36,166 bases of DNA from Cytobacillus sp. S13-E01 (GCF_029193815.1 NZ_JARFVC010000039.1:1-36166), one strand, 5' to 3'; shown: positions 26,609 through 36,153, counted from the stretch's first letter. The notes: a model not told the origin generated them from the sequence alone. Made by a program: numbers and translations.

Positions 26609-28381
26609 CTATTTAGGAGGATCATTATTTAGTTGATATATGCCCTCTACTATATCATAAAAGACTTCATTAGTAACAGCTGCACTTGATTCTCTATCTA
26701 AATCTACCACCACTAAAGCATATTTAGGATTTGTTACAGGAAAATATCCAGCAAACCATTTGTTAACAAGACCAGCTGTACCATTACTCAACGTTTTTCC
26801 AGTTTCTGCAGTCCCTGATTTTCCAGCGACCTCATACGGTAGTGACTGAAATCTCGTCCCTGTTCCATCTGTTACAACATTTCGTAACAACTCTTGTAAC
26901 CTCATAGCTGTATATGGCGTAATTATATCGCCCTCAAGCAGGTTATCAGGAAAAGAAAACAATGTCGTCCCATTTTTATAAAGGACATCACTAACTGATT
27001 TTACCTGCCTTTTCTCACCACCACGTGCGATTGTAGCCATCATATTTGCAAGAGCTAAAGGTGAAACCCTTACATCCTTTTGTCCAATTGCTGTTTGGGC
27101 AACTGCTTTTGCAGCACTTTTATCGCTCTCATCTGACCAGATTTTACCCGGGTACTCTTTTGGCATTTGCACAAAATCTTGAAAACGAAAGACATCCCCC
27201 TGCCATCCCACTGGTCCAAGTAGACCAAGTTTTTTAGCATAAGTCTCGATTACAGTTGGATCCTCTTTAATCAACTCATTAGCAATCGTAGCGAAGGTAT
27301 AATTACAACTCTTAGCAAAACTTTCCTTGAATGTAAGATTACCATTTTCATACTGTGATGGCCCATCACCATACATATTTAAATCGCAATCAAATATTCT
27401 AGTATTAAGGTCTACATTTTTTTCAATAGCAGCAGCTGCGATGACAGTTTTAAATACAGATCCTGGAAACTGCGGCATGAGCATTTGATTTTCTGCCCCA
27501 TTATCTCCAAATGGGTTTTTATAATTTATGCTTGGTTTACTAACCATTGCTAAAATTTCATTTGTTTTTATGTCTAGTAAAACGATTCCACCTTTAATAA
27601 TATTTTGCTCTTCTATTACCGTTTCAGCGAGTTTTTGAAGCTCTAGGTCAAGAGTGGTTTTCACTGCAACAGGATAAAAAGGGTTAGCGGGAGCAGAATA
27701 TTTAACATCAATACCAAACAATGGAGAACCATCACCTGAAACATGATAAAGTAGTTTCGCTTCACCTTCAGGTAATAAAAATTCATCAAATGTGGCTTGA
27801 AGCCCTGTGATACCCATCATTGTTCGTCTTGATAGGTACGTTTTTTCTGGGTATCGTTCATTTAGAAGCTCTTCGTTTTCTCGGATGATACCAACTAGGT
27901 GTTCTGCTAGTTTAGAGTCAAGTTCATATTGTTGGTATACAGCAAAAACACCTGGTATTCGTAACTCATTGATCTTTGACATTTGCGTTTCATTTAATTT
28001 AAGCGGTTTACCACTTTCTTCAAATACAAAAGGGGTCTTAGAATCTTTAACAGCTTCTTCTATTTTTTTTGATGATACATCAACTATTTCTGCAACTTCT
28101 TTAATTGGCCATTTTCCGTTTTTCAAGAAAGGAAAAAGGATAAGACTTGGGTGATATTCATGAGTGAGAGCATTATTATAACGATCAACAAACCTTCCTC
28201 TTCCTTGATCAATTACCATTTCTTGTGTTCTTTGTGTTACACTTTCTTCAATTAAATTCACTTTATTTTTCGAAAAGGATTCTGTGTTTGTTAGTTGAAT
28301 TTGTACAAGTCTTCCTACAAGTCCACCTAATATAAGTGTAATTATTATTATCATTTGCAACGTTCTTCTTTTAATTACCAT
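26609..28381 (-). CDS. pbpI: Penicillin-binding protein PbpI (PBP4b)
   Basis: A class B transpeptidase linked to sporulation peptidoglycan in B. subtilis. The 590 residues have an N-terminal membrane anchor, a dimerisation region, and the active-site motifs SVFK (308-311), SCN (358-360) and KSGT (521-524). I chose ATG 28381, with GAGGTG 7 nt upstream and MVIKRRTLQM matching the family start. That ribosome site lies in the 3' arm of the greA terminator hairpin. Upstream in-frame starts (28399, 28435) fall in the loop or before the hairpin. Confidence 0.93.
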   Translation of the reverse strand: MVIKRRTLQMIIIITLILGGLVGRLVQIQLTNTESFSKNKVNLIEESVTQRTQEMVIDQGRGRFVDRYNNALTHEYHPSLILFPFLKNGKWPIKEVAEIVDVSSKKIEEAVKDSKTPFVFEESGKPLKLNETQMSKINELRIPGVFAVYQQYELDSKLAEHLVGIIRENEELLNERYPEKTYLSRRTMMGITGLQATFDEFLLPEGEAKLLYHVSGDGSPLFGIDVKYSAPANPFYPVAVKTTLDLELQKLAETVIEEQNIIKGGIVLLDIKTNEILAMVSKPSINYKNPFGDNGAENQMLMPQFPGSVFKTVIAAAAIEKNVDLNTRIFDCDLNMYGDGPSQYENGNLTFKESFAKSCNYTFATIANELIKEDPTVIETYAKKLGLLGPVGWQGDVFRFQDFVQMPKEYPGKIWSDESDKSAAKAVAQTAIGQKDVRVSPLALANMMATIARGGEKRQVKSVSDVLYKNGTTLFSFPDNLLEGDIITPYTAMRLQELLRNVVTDGTGTRFQSLPYEVAGKSGTAETGKTLSNGTAGLVNKWFAGYFPVTNPKYALVVVDLDRESSAAVTNEVFYDIVEGIYQLNNDPPK

Positions 28382-28418
28382 AAAAAAACACCTCGTCATC
28401 AGTTTCGACGAGGTGTTT
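28382..28418 (-). terminator. greA terminator overlapping the pbpI ribosome site
   Basis: A perfect 12-bp stem: AAACACCTCGTC (28386-28397) with GACGAGGTGTTT (28407-28418). On the minus strand it is followed by TTTTTTT and then directly by the pbpI ATG. The GAGGTG ribosome site (28389-28394) is inside the stem. Confidence 0.85.
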
Positions 28419-28460
28419 CGTTTTATACAATGCATTTAAAATTTCTATGTTAAAAGATAA

Positions 28461-28937
28461 TTATTTAATAGAGACAATTTTAACAAGCATATCTCCACCA
28501 GGTGTTTGTACATTAACCTGGTCACCGACTTGTTTACCAATTAAACTCTTAGCAATCGGCGAATCATTTGAAATCTTCCCTTCAAATGGATCTGCCTCTG
28601 CACTACCCACAATAGCGTATGTTTCTTCATCACCATCAGGCAGTTCTATAAATGTAACCGATTTCCCAAGTGAAACTGTGCTTGAATTTTCTGAGTCACC
28701 GACAATAATTTTTGCATTACGAATCATATTTTCAAGAGTAGTGATTCGACCTTCAACAAATGCTTGTTCTTCCTTAGCAGAATCATACTCAGAATTTTCA
28801 GATAGATCCCCGAAACTCCTAGCTATTTTAATACGTTCCACTACTTCTTTACGTTTAACTGCTTTTAAGTAATCTAGTTCTTGTTCTAGTTTTAATTTTC
28901 CTTCCTCTGTCATTGGAAAAACTTTTTCTATTGCCAT
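28461..28937 (-). CDS. greA: Transcription elongation factor GreA
   Basis: GreA stimulates transcript cleavage by arrested RNA polymerase. 158 residues: an N-terminal coiled coil ([35 protein letters not shown] with the acidic tip) and a C-terminal FKBP-like domain ending [22 protein letters not shown] precedes the ATG. Downstream of udk with a 172-bp gap that holds an imperfect hairpin (29039-29075) lacking a clear T-tract. Confidence 0.97.
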   Translation of the reverse strand: MAIEKVFPMTEEGKLKLEQELDYLKAVKRKEVVERIKIARSFGDLSENSEYDSAKEEQAFVEGRITTLENMIRNAKIIVGDSENSSTVSLGKSVTFIELPDGDEETYAIVGSAEADPFEGKISNDSPIAKSLIGKQVGDQVNVQTPGGDMLVKIVSIK

Positions 28938-29109
28938 ATCCCTTCACTCCTTCTCTTTTCGAACATCCCTGAAAATGAGAACATTAATATTGGCTAAGTC
29001 CTTCAAAGCCATTACTCTCATTCATAATAAGTTCTTTAGGGTGGGTTAAGCTTAGTAATTTTAAGCCAACCCAATTTTTACAATCTTTATCTTTATCTAT
29101 GCTATGTTA

Positions 29110-29745
29110 TTACAAAATAGCATTTTGTTCAAGAATTGTTTGAATTTTTGTTACCATTAAATCGATAGCAACATGGTTTTGTCCACCTTCAGGAATGATT
29201 ATATTTGCATATCGCTTTGTAGGTTCTATAAATTGATTGTGCATTGGCCGTACTACCGAAACATATTGATCAATAACTGAATCGATCGTTCGTCCTCGTT
29301 CCTTTATATCTCGAAGCAGTCTTCTTATGATTCTAATATCTGGATCTGTATCAACATAAAGCTTTATATCCATTAAATTACGAAGGCGCTCATCTTCTAG
29401 AACTAATATACCTTCTAAAATAATCACATCTTTTGGCTCAACCACAATAACCTCTTCTGAGCGAGTATGAAGTGTGTAATTATATACTGGCTTTTCAATC
29501 TGTTTATAGCACAGTAATTTTTGAATGTGTTCAATTAGTAAATCATTGTCGAAGGCTAACGGATGATCATAATTCGTATTTAACCGTGCTTCATAGGGCA
29601 ATTGACTTTGGTCTTTATAATAAAAATCCTGCTCAATCATTAAGATGGAGTGCCCTTTAAAATGCTCATAAATAGATTTAGTAACACTGGTTTTACCTGA
29701 ACCTGATCCACCTGCAACGCCAATTACGATTGGCTTCTTCCCCAT
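29110..29745 (-). CDS. udk: Uridine kinase
   Basis: Udk phosphorylates uridine and cytidine in pyrimidine salvage. The 211 residues have the P-loop [12 protein letters not shown] (9-20), DHPLAFD and the lid [12 protein letters not shown]. The AAAGGGG ribosome site overlaps the end of trhP2, 1 bp away, so the genes are likely translated together. Confidence 0.97.
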   Translation of the reverse strand: MGKKPIVIGVAGGSGSGKTSVTKSIYEHFKGHSILMIEQDFYYKDQSQLPYEARLNTNYDHPLAFDNDLLIEHIQKLLCYKQIEKPVYNYTLHTRSEEVIVVEPKDVIILEGILVLEDERLRNLMDIKLYVDTDPDIRIIRRLLRDIKERGRTIDSVIDQYVSVVRPMHNQFIEPTKRYANIIIPEGGQNHVAIDLMVTKIQTILEQNAIL

Positions 29746-29746
29746 G

Positions 29747-31021
29747 TTAGTGCCCCTTTCGCATCATGTTGTTTGGGGATAATGGCTTGTCAACTTTAAA
29801 TTGAACAATCTGTAGTGGATGACGCGCCACATCAAGCTCTAGGCCCTTTTCATCCCATATTTTATCTATTTTATGAGTGAAGTTTTCAATTTCCGGTCCG
29901 AAAAATTCAACTTCATCACCTTGTCTAAAATAATTTCTTTGTTGTAATGTGACTACACCAGTCTCATGATCATAATCTAATACAAGTCCTACGAAATCAT
30001 AAGTTGTCTTTTTGCTATGGTTTCCATACATTTGTTCTTTATACCCCGGGAGACCTTCAAAAAATGCAGGTGCAGTTTCACGATTAGCACATTTATCAAG
30101 TTCTTCAAGCCATTCTTTTTTTATCACAAAATTATCTGGATCTGCACAATATGCATCAATTACTTTTCTATAAACACTTACAACCGTTGCGATATAATGG
30201 ATTGATTTCATTCTGCCCTCGATTTTTAAACTATCGATACCCATTTCAATCATTTTGGGTATGGATTGAATTAAGTTTAAATCTTTAGGACTCATTGCAA
30301 ATGCAGGATCATCTACATTAAACAACGCAACCTCTTGTCCACCATTATCAAGCTTGAATAAATCATAGTCCCAGCGGCATGACTGGCAACAGCCCCCACG
30401 GTTTGAATCACGAGCAGTCATATGGTTACTTAAGGTACAGCGACCCGAATATGCGATACACATCGCACCATGTATAAATGTTTCTATTTCAATATCTACT
30501 TTCTCTTTCATCTCACGGATTTCCTCAGCACTTGTTTCACGTGCTAATACTACACGCTCTAATCCTTCTTCCTTCCAAAACTGAACAGCCTTCCAGTTCG
30601 AAAGTGATTGTTGCGTACTTAGATGTACTTCAAGTTTTGGGGCAACTCTTCTACACGTTTCTATAATTAGTGGATCCGCCACGATAATTCCAGCTACTCC
30701 TGCAGCTTCTAAGCCCAATAAATACTCATCAAGTCCAACAATGTTTTCATTGTGAGCAAAGATATTAGTCGTAACATAAATTCTCGCACCATACTTCTTT
30801 GCAAACTCAACGCCCTCTGCCATTTCTTCGTGTGTGAAGTTATCAGCGTTTGAACGTAAGCCATATTCCTGTCCACCAATAAAAACAGCGTCCGCACCAT
30901 AATGAACTGCAATTTTTAACTTTTCTAAGTTACCAGCAGGTGCAAGTAGCTCAGGCTTTTTCACAATAACACGTTTACCGTCAATGATTTGTGATATTTT
31001 GTCTACCATTATTGCCGACAT
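29747..31021 (-). CDS. trhP2: TrhP2 (YrrO), U32-family tRNA hydroxylation protein
   Basis: A peptidase-U32-family protein. In B. subtilis YrrO and YrrN (TrhP2, TrhP1) are needed to form 5-hydroxyuridine at tRNA position 34. The 424 residues have the U32 signature [18 protein letters not shown] and a Cys cluster ([10 protein letters not shown]) thought to hold a metal centre, then the C-terminal beta domain. GGGAGG precedes ATG 31021. Part of trmR-trhP1-trhP2-udk. Confidence 0.94.
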   Translation of the reverse strand: MSAIMVDKISQIIDGKRVIVKKPELLAPAGNLEKLKIAVHYGADAVFIGGQEYGLRSNADNFTHEEMAEGVEFAKKYGARIYVTTNIFAHNENIVGLDEYLLGLEAAGVAGIIVADPLIIETCRRVAPKLEVHLSTQQSLSNWKAVQFWKEEGLERVVLARETSAEEIREMKEKVDIEIETFIHGAMCIAYSGRCTLSNHMTARDSNRGGCCQSCRWDYDLFKLDNGGQEVALFNVDDPAFAMSPKDLNLIQSIPKMIEMGIDSLKIEGRMKSIHYIATVVSVYRKVIDAYCADPDNFVIKKEWLEELDKCANRETAPAFFEGLPGYKEQMYGNHSKKTTYDFVGLVLDYDHETGVVTLQQRNYFRQGDEVEFFGPEIENFTHKIDKIWDEKGLELDVARHPLQIVQFKVDKPLSPNNMMRKGH

Positions 31022-31056
31022 TGTTGGTTCCTCCCTATTTTTTACTATTTATACGT

Positions 31057-31986
31057 TTAGTAAACAGTTTCTTTAAAGAAGAAACCTGTATCTAATGGAC
31101 GATTTTTAGGTTGAATTTCTTCAATCGCTTCTAAAAGAGAGCCTTTTTTATCCTCATACTCATCTCTGTTATGAACAGCTAAATTAATGGCCTCACGATA
31201 CTTTTTTGTCACTTCGAGTATATAGTCAGAAGATTTTAAAATACCATCTATTTTAAGACAATCAATACCTGCATCGATCATTTCCTCTAATTCATCAATG
31301 ATACAGATATCATTTGGACTCATAATATGAGTTCCGTTCTCATCTTCAAAAATTGGGTATTTATTATCTCGCTCATGGTCAAATAAAAACATAGTGCTTT
31401 CAAGCTTATTCTGCTCAAGCTCTAACTCTTTATCTTGGTATTCAAAGTAATTCCCGATAAGCGAACGCTTTGATTGGAACATACAAGTCATTCCATGCAC
31501 TTGAACTTCAATTTCTACCTCTGCATTTTCTTTCATCAAAATGATAGAATCCATGTTTAATTCACGTGCTAATATTGCACGCTTAGCACCTTTACGTCCC
31601 CAATAATTACATGTATACCAATTTGTTGCTGTCGTTTCTGTATTCCAATGTAGTTTCATTTTCGGAGCTACCTCGCGGGCAGCCATTAGAACTGCAGGAT
31701 CACCAAATACAATTGCATCAACATTTACAGATTGTAAAAATTTGATATATTCACCTAGCTCTTCTACCTTTTCATTGTGAAATAATGCATTCATCGCAAC
31801 ATAGACTTTTTTATTTTTATCGTGTGCAATCTGTAATGCTTCATTTATATCATCTCGAGTAAATTCTCCTGCAAGACGTAATCCATACTTCTGTTCACCA
31901 ATTACAAAAGCATCCGCACCAGCCTCTATAAGGGGTGCAATATCTGAAACACTGATAGGGGTAACTAGAAGTTCAGGTATTTTCAT
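31057..31986 (-). CDS. trhP1: TrhP1 (YrrN), U32-family tRNA hydroxylation protein
   Basis: The shorter U32 partner, 309 residues, with PLIEAGADAFVIGEQKYGLR and EVQVHGMTCMFQSKRSLIGN. It lacks the CCQSC-type cluster and the C-terminal domain of its neighbour, as known for this paralogue. A GAGGTG site lies inside the end of trmR, with a 4-bp ATGA overlap. Confidence 0.93.
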   Translation of the reverse strand: MKIPELLVTPISVSDIAPLIEAGADAFVIGEQKYGLRLAGEFTRDDINEALQIAHDKNKKVYVAMNALFHNEKVEELGEYIKFLQSVNVDAIVFGDPAVLMAAREVAPKMKLHWNTETTATNWYTCNYWGRKGAKRAILARELNMDSIILMKENAEVEIEVQVHGMTCMFQSKRSLIGNYFEYQDKELELEQNKLESTMFLFDHERDNKYPIFEDENGTHIMSPNDICIIDELEEMIDAGIDCLKIDGILKSSDYILEVTKKYREAINLAVHNRDEYEDKKGSLLEAIEEIQPKNRPLDTGFFFKETVY

Positions 31987-32639
31987 TGATTTACACCTCT
32001 TTTTTTACTAATTGCTATACCATCACCTATAGGTAAGATGGTTGTATGATAGTTTGGATTATTCATTAGCCATTCATTATAGGCTTTTATTTTATTTACT
32101 AGGCTTCTAGTTCGCTTAATTTCTAACTCTTTTTCCGCAACAAGCCCTTTAAATAATACATTATCAGTTATAATCACACCATTGTTTGATAATTGCATCT
32201 CATAATAGTTGAAAAAACGTTGGTATTGACCTTTTGCTGCGTCTATAAAGAGAACATCAAAATTATTATATCCAGCATTTTCTATTACATCTACAAGCTC
32301 AAGGGCATCACCAAAATAAACTGTGATCTGGGCACTTGTCTTAGTTTCATTGATATAATGTATTGCTTGATCATAACGTTCTCTATCTCGCTCTATTGTT
32401 ACTATTTTAGTGTCTGGAAGTGCCTTAGCCATTCGAATTGCAGAATACCCAATTGCAGTTCCAATTTCAAGGATCGAAGCTGGCTGAATCAAACGTAATA
32501 GTTGAAGCATGGCCTCTATGCCAACTAAGTCCATAATAGGTACATTGTGTTCTTTAGCGTAGGCTTCGATCTCTATGATTGCACTTTCTCTATTTGGTAT
32601 TAGCGACTCTAGATATATCTTTAATTCTGCTGATAGCAA
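31983..32639 (-). CDS. trmR: TrmR (YrrM), tRNA 5-hydroxyuridine methyltransferase
   Basis: Methylates 5-hydroxyuridine 34 to 5-methoxyuridine with SAM, completing the product of TrhP1/TrhP2. It has the COMT-like fold motifs ILEIGTAIGYSAIRMA, IERDRERYDQA, FIDAAKGQYQRFF and ITDNVLFKGLV. I chose TTG 32639 (218 residues, near the B. subtilis 217) because GGAGG lies 8 nt upstream. The frame is open to 32756, but those 39 residues show no similarity and begin inside a palindrome. Confidence 0.92.
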   Translation of the reverse strand: MLSAELKIYLESLIPNRESAIIEIEAYAKEHNVPIMDLVGIEAMLQLLRLIQPASILEIGTAIGYSAIRMAKALPDTKIVTIERDRERYDQAIHYINETKTSAQITVYFGDALELVDVIENAGYNNFDVLFIDAAKGQYQRFFNYYEMQLSNNGVIITDNVLFKGLVAEKELEIKRTRSLVNKIKAYNEWLMNNPNYHTTILPIGDGIAISKKRGVNQ

Positions 32640-32738
32640 TAAATTTTCCTCCAGTCTAAAAAGCAATAAAAGTGAAGCTTGTTTCGGTATAAAGGAAACT
32701 TCCCATTGCGGGAGTAAACTGTAATAAGCCAAAATAAA

Positions 32739-32760
32739 GAAATTGGCATATGCCAATTTC
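32739..32760 (-). terminator. 22-bp perfect palindrome, likely mltG terminator
   Basis: GAAATTGGCAT followed by its exact complement. On the minus strand TTTATTTTGG follows, so it may end mltG transcription 100 bp after the stop. The T-tract is imperfect, and the perfect symmetry would also suit a protein-binding site. Confidence 0.55.
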
Positions 32761-32859
32761 CCTTTATTGTTTGATCCATATAAAAGTGTTTTTATAACTC
32801 GATATATTTTACCACAAGAAGATAGGGAACGCTAATTTTTCTCATTGCCCCATACTTAT

Positions 32860-33984
32860 TTAATTACCAATGTACTTAGCTTTTGCTCGATTATGATCGT
32901 TTAGCGTTTTGGTAAATATGACTTCTCCTGATGACGTAGCTAGGAAGTATAGGAAATCAGTTTCAGCAGGATTTAATGCAGCCTCAATTGACATTTCACC
33001 AGCATTTGCAATAGGTCCTGGTGGTAAACCATTGATTTTATATGTGTTAAAAGGAGAGTCCACTTCCAAATCTTCATATAAGACACGCTCTTGATGTGCT
33101 CCTATTGCATATAATACAGTAGGATCTGTTTGAAGTGGCATACCTATATCCAATCTATTATAAAATACACTTGCTATTTTTTGGCGATCGGTTTTAGCGG
33201 TTGCTTCTTCTTCAATTAACGAAGCCATAGTTAAAAGAGTGTGAACCGACATCTCTTTTTCTTCGGCGGCGCCTTGGAATTTAATAAGTATTTCTTCTGT
33301 TTTATTTAACATCGTTTGAACAATATCCTCAATCGTTGGTTTTTCTTTGTAGATTGGGTATGTTGCTGGAAACAAATATCCTTCAAGTGGGTACATAATA
33401 TCTTCATGTAATATATCGTTTGTTAATACACTAGGATACAAGGTCATTAATTCCTCAATAAATTTTTTATCGTTTAATTTCGTAAAGACCTCATCTTCAT
33501 TTTGGTTAGTTTTTTCAGCAATAATTTTTGCAATTTGTTGTAATTGCTTACCCTCAGGTATTGTAAGTGAAAATTTCACTTCTTCCATAACCTTTCCGGT
33601 TTTAAGACTAGAAACAATCTCTTGAAAGGTCATTGCAGGTGTTAACTTATAATCTCCAGCTTGGAAGCCAGATTCATTTCTAAACTTTGTATAATAACGG
33701 AATACTTTTGCGTCTTTAACGATTCCATTTTCCTCTAAGATGTTTGCGATTGTTGTTGGGGATGACCCAATAGGAATTGTGACTTCAATCTGTGTATTGT
33801 TTTTAGGATCAACAGGTTGTAATGCAGATTTGATATATAAATAACCGCCTCCAACTACACCTGAGATAGACAGTAATATGATTATAAATATAATTAAGAC
33901 AATCCTTCTAACAACTCTGGCTTCACTTTGCCGTTCTAAGAGCTTTTCTTTATACTCTTTATCGTTCGAATCTACTTCAGACAT
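32860..33984 (-). CDS. mltG: MltG, endolytic murein transglycosylase
   Basis: MltG (YrrL, YceG family) cuts nascent peptidoglycan strands at the membrane. The 374 residues have a charged cytoplasmic head, one membrane segment (about 27-50), a LysM-like subdomain, and the catalytic region TMASLIEEEAT with E258 as the expected catalytic Glu, then LQTDPTVLYAIG and NTYKINGLPPGPIANAG. AGGAGG is about 12 nt before the ATG, a slightly long gap. Confidence 0.95.
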   Translation of the reverse strand: MSEVDSNDKEYKEKLLERQSEARVVRRIVLIIFIIILLSISGVVGGGYLYIKSALQPVDPKNNTQIEVTIPIGSSPTTIANILEENGIVKDAKVFRYYTKFRNESGFQAGDYKLTPAMTFQEIVSSLKTGKVMEEVKFSLTIPEGKQLQQIAKIIAEKTNQNEDEVFTKLNDKKFIEELMTLYPSVLTNDILHEDIMYPLEGYLFPATYPIYKEKPTIEDIVQTMLNKTEEILIKFQGAAEEKEMSVHTLLTMASLIEEEATAKTDRQKIASVFYNRLDIGMPLQTDPTVLYAIGAHQERVLYEDLEVDSPFNTYKINGLPPGPIANAGEMSIEAALNPAETDFLYFLATSSGEVIFTKTLNDHNRAKAKYIGN

Positions 33985-34080
33985 GATTATTTAAATCCTC
34001 CTCTCACTCGAAATATTATACTACATTTTTTCTCATAATTCGTCAATATTTGGTGTATTCGTAAAAAGAACTCTTGAAAA

Positions 34081-34235
34081 AATAAGAAAAGCGCAGGGCG
34101 CCCGCCTTTCGGCGACAAGCATAAGACGAGCCCTGACTGAAGGCGTTTTTTGCCTTCGGGAAGGGATTGGCTTATGACCTCGAGCCGATGGCGCCCGGAG
34201 CTAGACACTAAAAACTAGGTACAAACTTTTATACT
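34081..34235 (+). repeat. Dispersed repeat copy interrupted by the IS element
   Basis: Full hairpin portion (GCGCAGGGCGCC at 34091 to GGCGCCCGGAGC) with the same tip class as the 12247 copy, then the tail up to TTTATACT (34228-34235). The expected continuation TTCTTATCTTT is found instead at 36156-36166, on the other side of the IS element. Confidence 0.93.
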
Positions 34236-34341
34236 CCCTCATTAAAGTAAGGTTTTTCTCTTGTTTTCTCTGTTTTTCTCAGTATTTCAAATTTCAATAA
34301 GACTGCACTTTAATGGACTAACAGAACTTTATTTGTATTTT

Positions 34342-34387
34342 AGAGGAGGAGGACATAGTTAAATAAACCCTCTTCTTCTATTTTTTT
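34342..34387 (+). terminator. Inward-facing terminator inside the IS left end
   Basis: AGAGGAGGAGG (34342-34352) pairs with CCTCTTCTTCT (34369-34379) with two G-T pairs, followed by ATTTTTTT on the plus strand. It would block outside transcription entering antisense to the element. Confidence 0.6.
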
Positions 34388-34430
34388 ACAAAAAAGGATA
34401 ATATCTAGAAATATGGTCGCTATTGGATCC

Positions 34431-34585
34431 CACAATGTTCATGGCGGCACACCCTCCCATTTCTCACGGCGTCATATGAAAAATATGCGCATACATTCCT
34501 TCGTTCTGCCTATCCATGAAGTGGGGTCGGCGATGCTTTCTTGCGGGGTCATTGCCCAATAGTATAAATGCTTGCCGACTGCTCC
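34431..34585 (-). ncRNA. Candidate bridge RNA (seekRNA) of the IS element
   Basis: Two stem-internal-loop structures. The target-type loop is closed by GTCGGC/GCCGAC (34526-34531, 34574-34579) with an inner G:C hairpin (34545-34557). One side holds CTTTCTT (34536-34542), the other AGTATAAA (34561-34568), the complement of TTTATACT; together these are the two halves of the insertion site. The donor-type loop is closed by TTCATGG/CCATGAA (34438-34444, 34514-34520) with inner CATAT/ATATG (34473-34477, 34483-34487). Its sides hold CTCCC (34454-34458) and CATTCCT (34494-34500), matching the element's left end and the complement of its right end. Transcribed with the transposase, the target loop comes first. 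RNA ends are not defined. Confidence 0.75.
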
Positions 34586-34755
34586 TAGCTTCTGTTGTAA
34601 GTCTTCTTCAAATTGAAACAACTTTAAAATACTTCGACTACTAAGTGAATAAAAAATGAGAATTAAATATTGTCATCGATACTACTGTTTATGTTATATA
34701 AATCTTCGACTATTTTCTGCACCTAACTTCTTTTTGATCACTTTACCCTATCCTT

Positions 34756-36039
34756 TTAAGCAGCTTCTTGCATACTAAAATGAGGAATATCTTGTAACAT
34801 TTTAGCTGGTTCAAACTCAATTTGTTTCTTTCCAATCGTAAATAAAATACGAATTAATTTACAACATATAGCGATGATAGACTGCTTCTTTTTTAATGGA
34901 TTTTCATTTCGTGTAATAAAGTACTGATGTAGTGCCTTAAATGCAGGATTTTGAGCTACAAGAGGCAACACGACTTTAAACAATAGTGCCCTTAATTTAG
35001 GACGCCCTCGTTTAGTAATAATTGTTTGCCCTTTCCACTTTCCTGATGTAGCTAGTTTTAAGTTTAATCCTGCTAACTTAACAATTTGGTCGGGATGTGA
35101 GTACTTTTGTAAATCACCGACTTCTGCAAAAAAGGAGGCTACTGTAACTTGTCCAATACCTTTAATATCTCCCATCTCTCTCGCCCCTGGAACATCTTGT
35201 ATGATGTTCTCTACTTCACTCCAGACGCTCTCTAATTGTTCTGAAAGAAGATCGTATTGGTCTAGTAAGCTTTTTAATTTTAACCTAGCTAGACTTCGCC
35301 CCTCTTTAATGCCTACTGAACGAAGGGCAACGTTTTTCAACTGAACAACCTTCTTTATTCCCACACCTTTTTTAACTTCTTTACGAATTTCAGCTAGAAT
35401 TTCCAAGTCTTCACGCTCTAATAACTCATCAGGAAAAAGTCCCATTCTTAGAACTTGTAGAGAAGCTTTTCCATCCCACTTCCCAAAGACCGTTAAATAT
35501 TCAGGAAAGAAACGGTCGAGCCATTGGTGAACTATATTTTTCACAGCTGTTAGGTCCTGTACCAATTGGTTATATAGGTTCATACCTTCACGTAAATCCG
35601 AGTATATACCTTCCGGTAAATTGGGCTCCGAATATCTTCCGCCCTCAATAAGTCTAGAGATAACTCTAGCATCCTTGAAATCATTCTTAGTAGGAGAATT
35701 GTCATCTAACTCCTTTGTTTGCTTAACATGAGCTGGATTAACTACAACCACCTTTTTTCCTTTTTCTTTTAGCCAATAAGCCAACGGAAGCCAATAATGT
35801 CCAGTAGGTTCCATCCCAATGATGACATCTTCCTTAGACTGTTTAGCTTTGATTTGATTTAACCAGTTTATGAAACCTTCAAAACCCTCATATGTGTTTA
35901 AAAATGTATGAGCTTTTCCAAATTGTATACCTCTATAATCTTGTGCTCTTGCGACATGCTTATGTTTAGCAATGTCAACCCCTATAATTAAGGTTTTTTC
36001 TGTAAGTTGCAGAATCTTGTCATTTTGTTTATACTTCAT
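34756..36039 (-). CDS. IS110-family transposase
   Basis: A 427-residue DEDD transposase/recombinase. The N-terminal RuvC-like domain has D22 (IIGVDIAKHKH), E77 (IIGMEPTGHYW), and D120 and D123 (KNDFKDAR). A coiled-coil linker follows. The C-terminal IS116/IS110/IS902 domain has GIGQVTVASFFAEVGD and the putative nucleophile S332 in LATSGKWKGQ, then KRGRPKLR. The frame is intact, so the element may be active. ATG 36039 has AAAGGAGG upstream. The frame extends to 36126, but those codons cover the promoter. Confidence 0.95.
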   Translation of the reverse strand: MKYKQNDKILQLTEKTLIIGVDIAKHKHVARAQDYRGIQFGKAHTFLNTYEGFEGFINWLNQIKAKQSKEDVIIGMEPTGHYWLPLAYWLKEKGKKVVVVNPAHVKQTKELDDNSPTKNDFKDARVISRLIEGGRYSEPNLPEGIYSDLREGMNLYNQLVQDLTAVKNIVHQWLDRFFPEYLTVFGKWDGKASLQVLRMGLFPDELLEREDLEILAEIRKEVKKGVGIKKVVQLKNVALRSVGIKEGRSLARLKLKSLLDQYDLLSEQLESVWSEVENIIQDVPGAREMGDIKGIGQVTVASFFAEVGDLQKYSHPDQIVKLAGLNLKLATSGKWKGQTIITKRGRPKLRALLFKVVLPLVAQNPAFKALHQYFITRNENPLKKKQSIIAICCKLIRILFTIGKKQIEFEPAKMLQDIPHFSMQEAA

Positions 36040-36097
36040 TTTATGTCCTCCTTTGGTTATTAAATGTCCTTTGCGCTGATCAGCTTGGACACTTTGT

Positions 36098-36126
36098 ATC
36101 ATACCAAGGAGGCTTATTTTATTCAA
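36098..36126 (-). promoter_or_regulatory. Promoter of the transposase
   Basis: On the minus strand TTGAAT (36121-36126) and TATGAT (36098-36103) have a 17-bp spacer. The promoter lies wholly inside the element, 28 bp from its edge. A small hairpin, TGTCC/GGACA around CTGATCAG (36065-36091), lies in the leader. Confidence 0.6.
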
Positions 36127-36153
36127 ATCTCATTTTGCTTTAATACAGGAATG

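Noticed and set aside
32640-32756. 39-residue N-terminal extension of trmR
   Set aside because: Begins inside a palindrome, lacks a ribosome site and family similarity. TTG 32639 with GGAGG gives the expected length.
33987-34208. 73-codon minus-strand ORF upstream of mltG
   Set aside because: Covers the repeat copy and shares its peptide with 12195-12377. No convincing ribosome site.
36040-36126. 29-residue N-terminal extension of the transposase
   Set aside because: The codons span the predicted -35/-10 and leader. AAAGGAGG is placed for the ATG at 36039.
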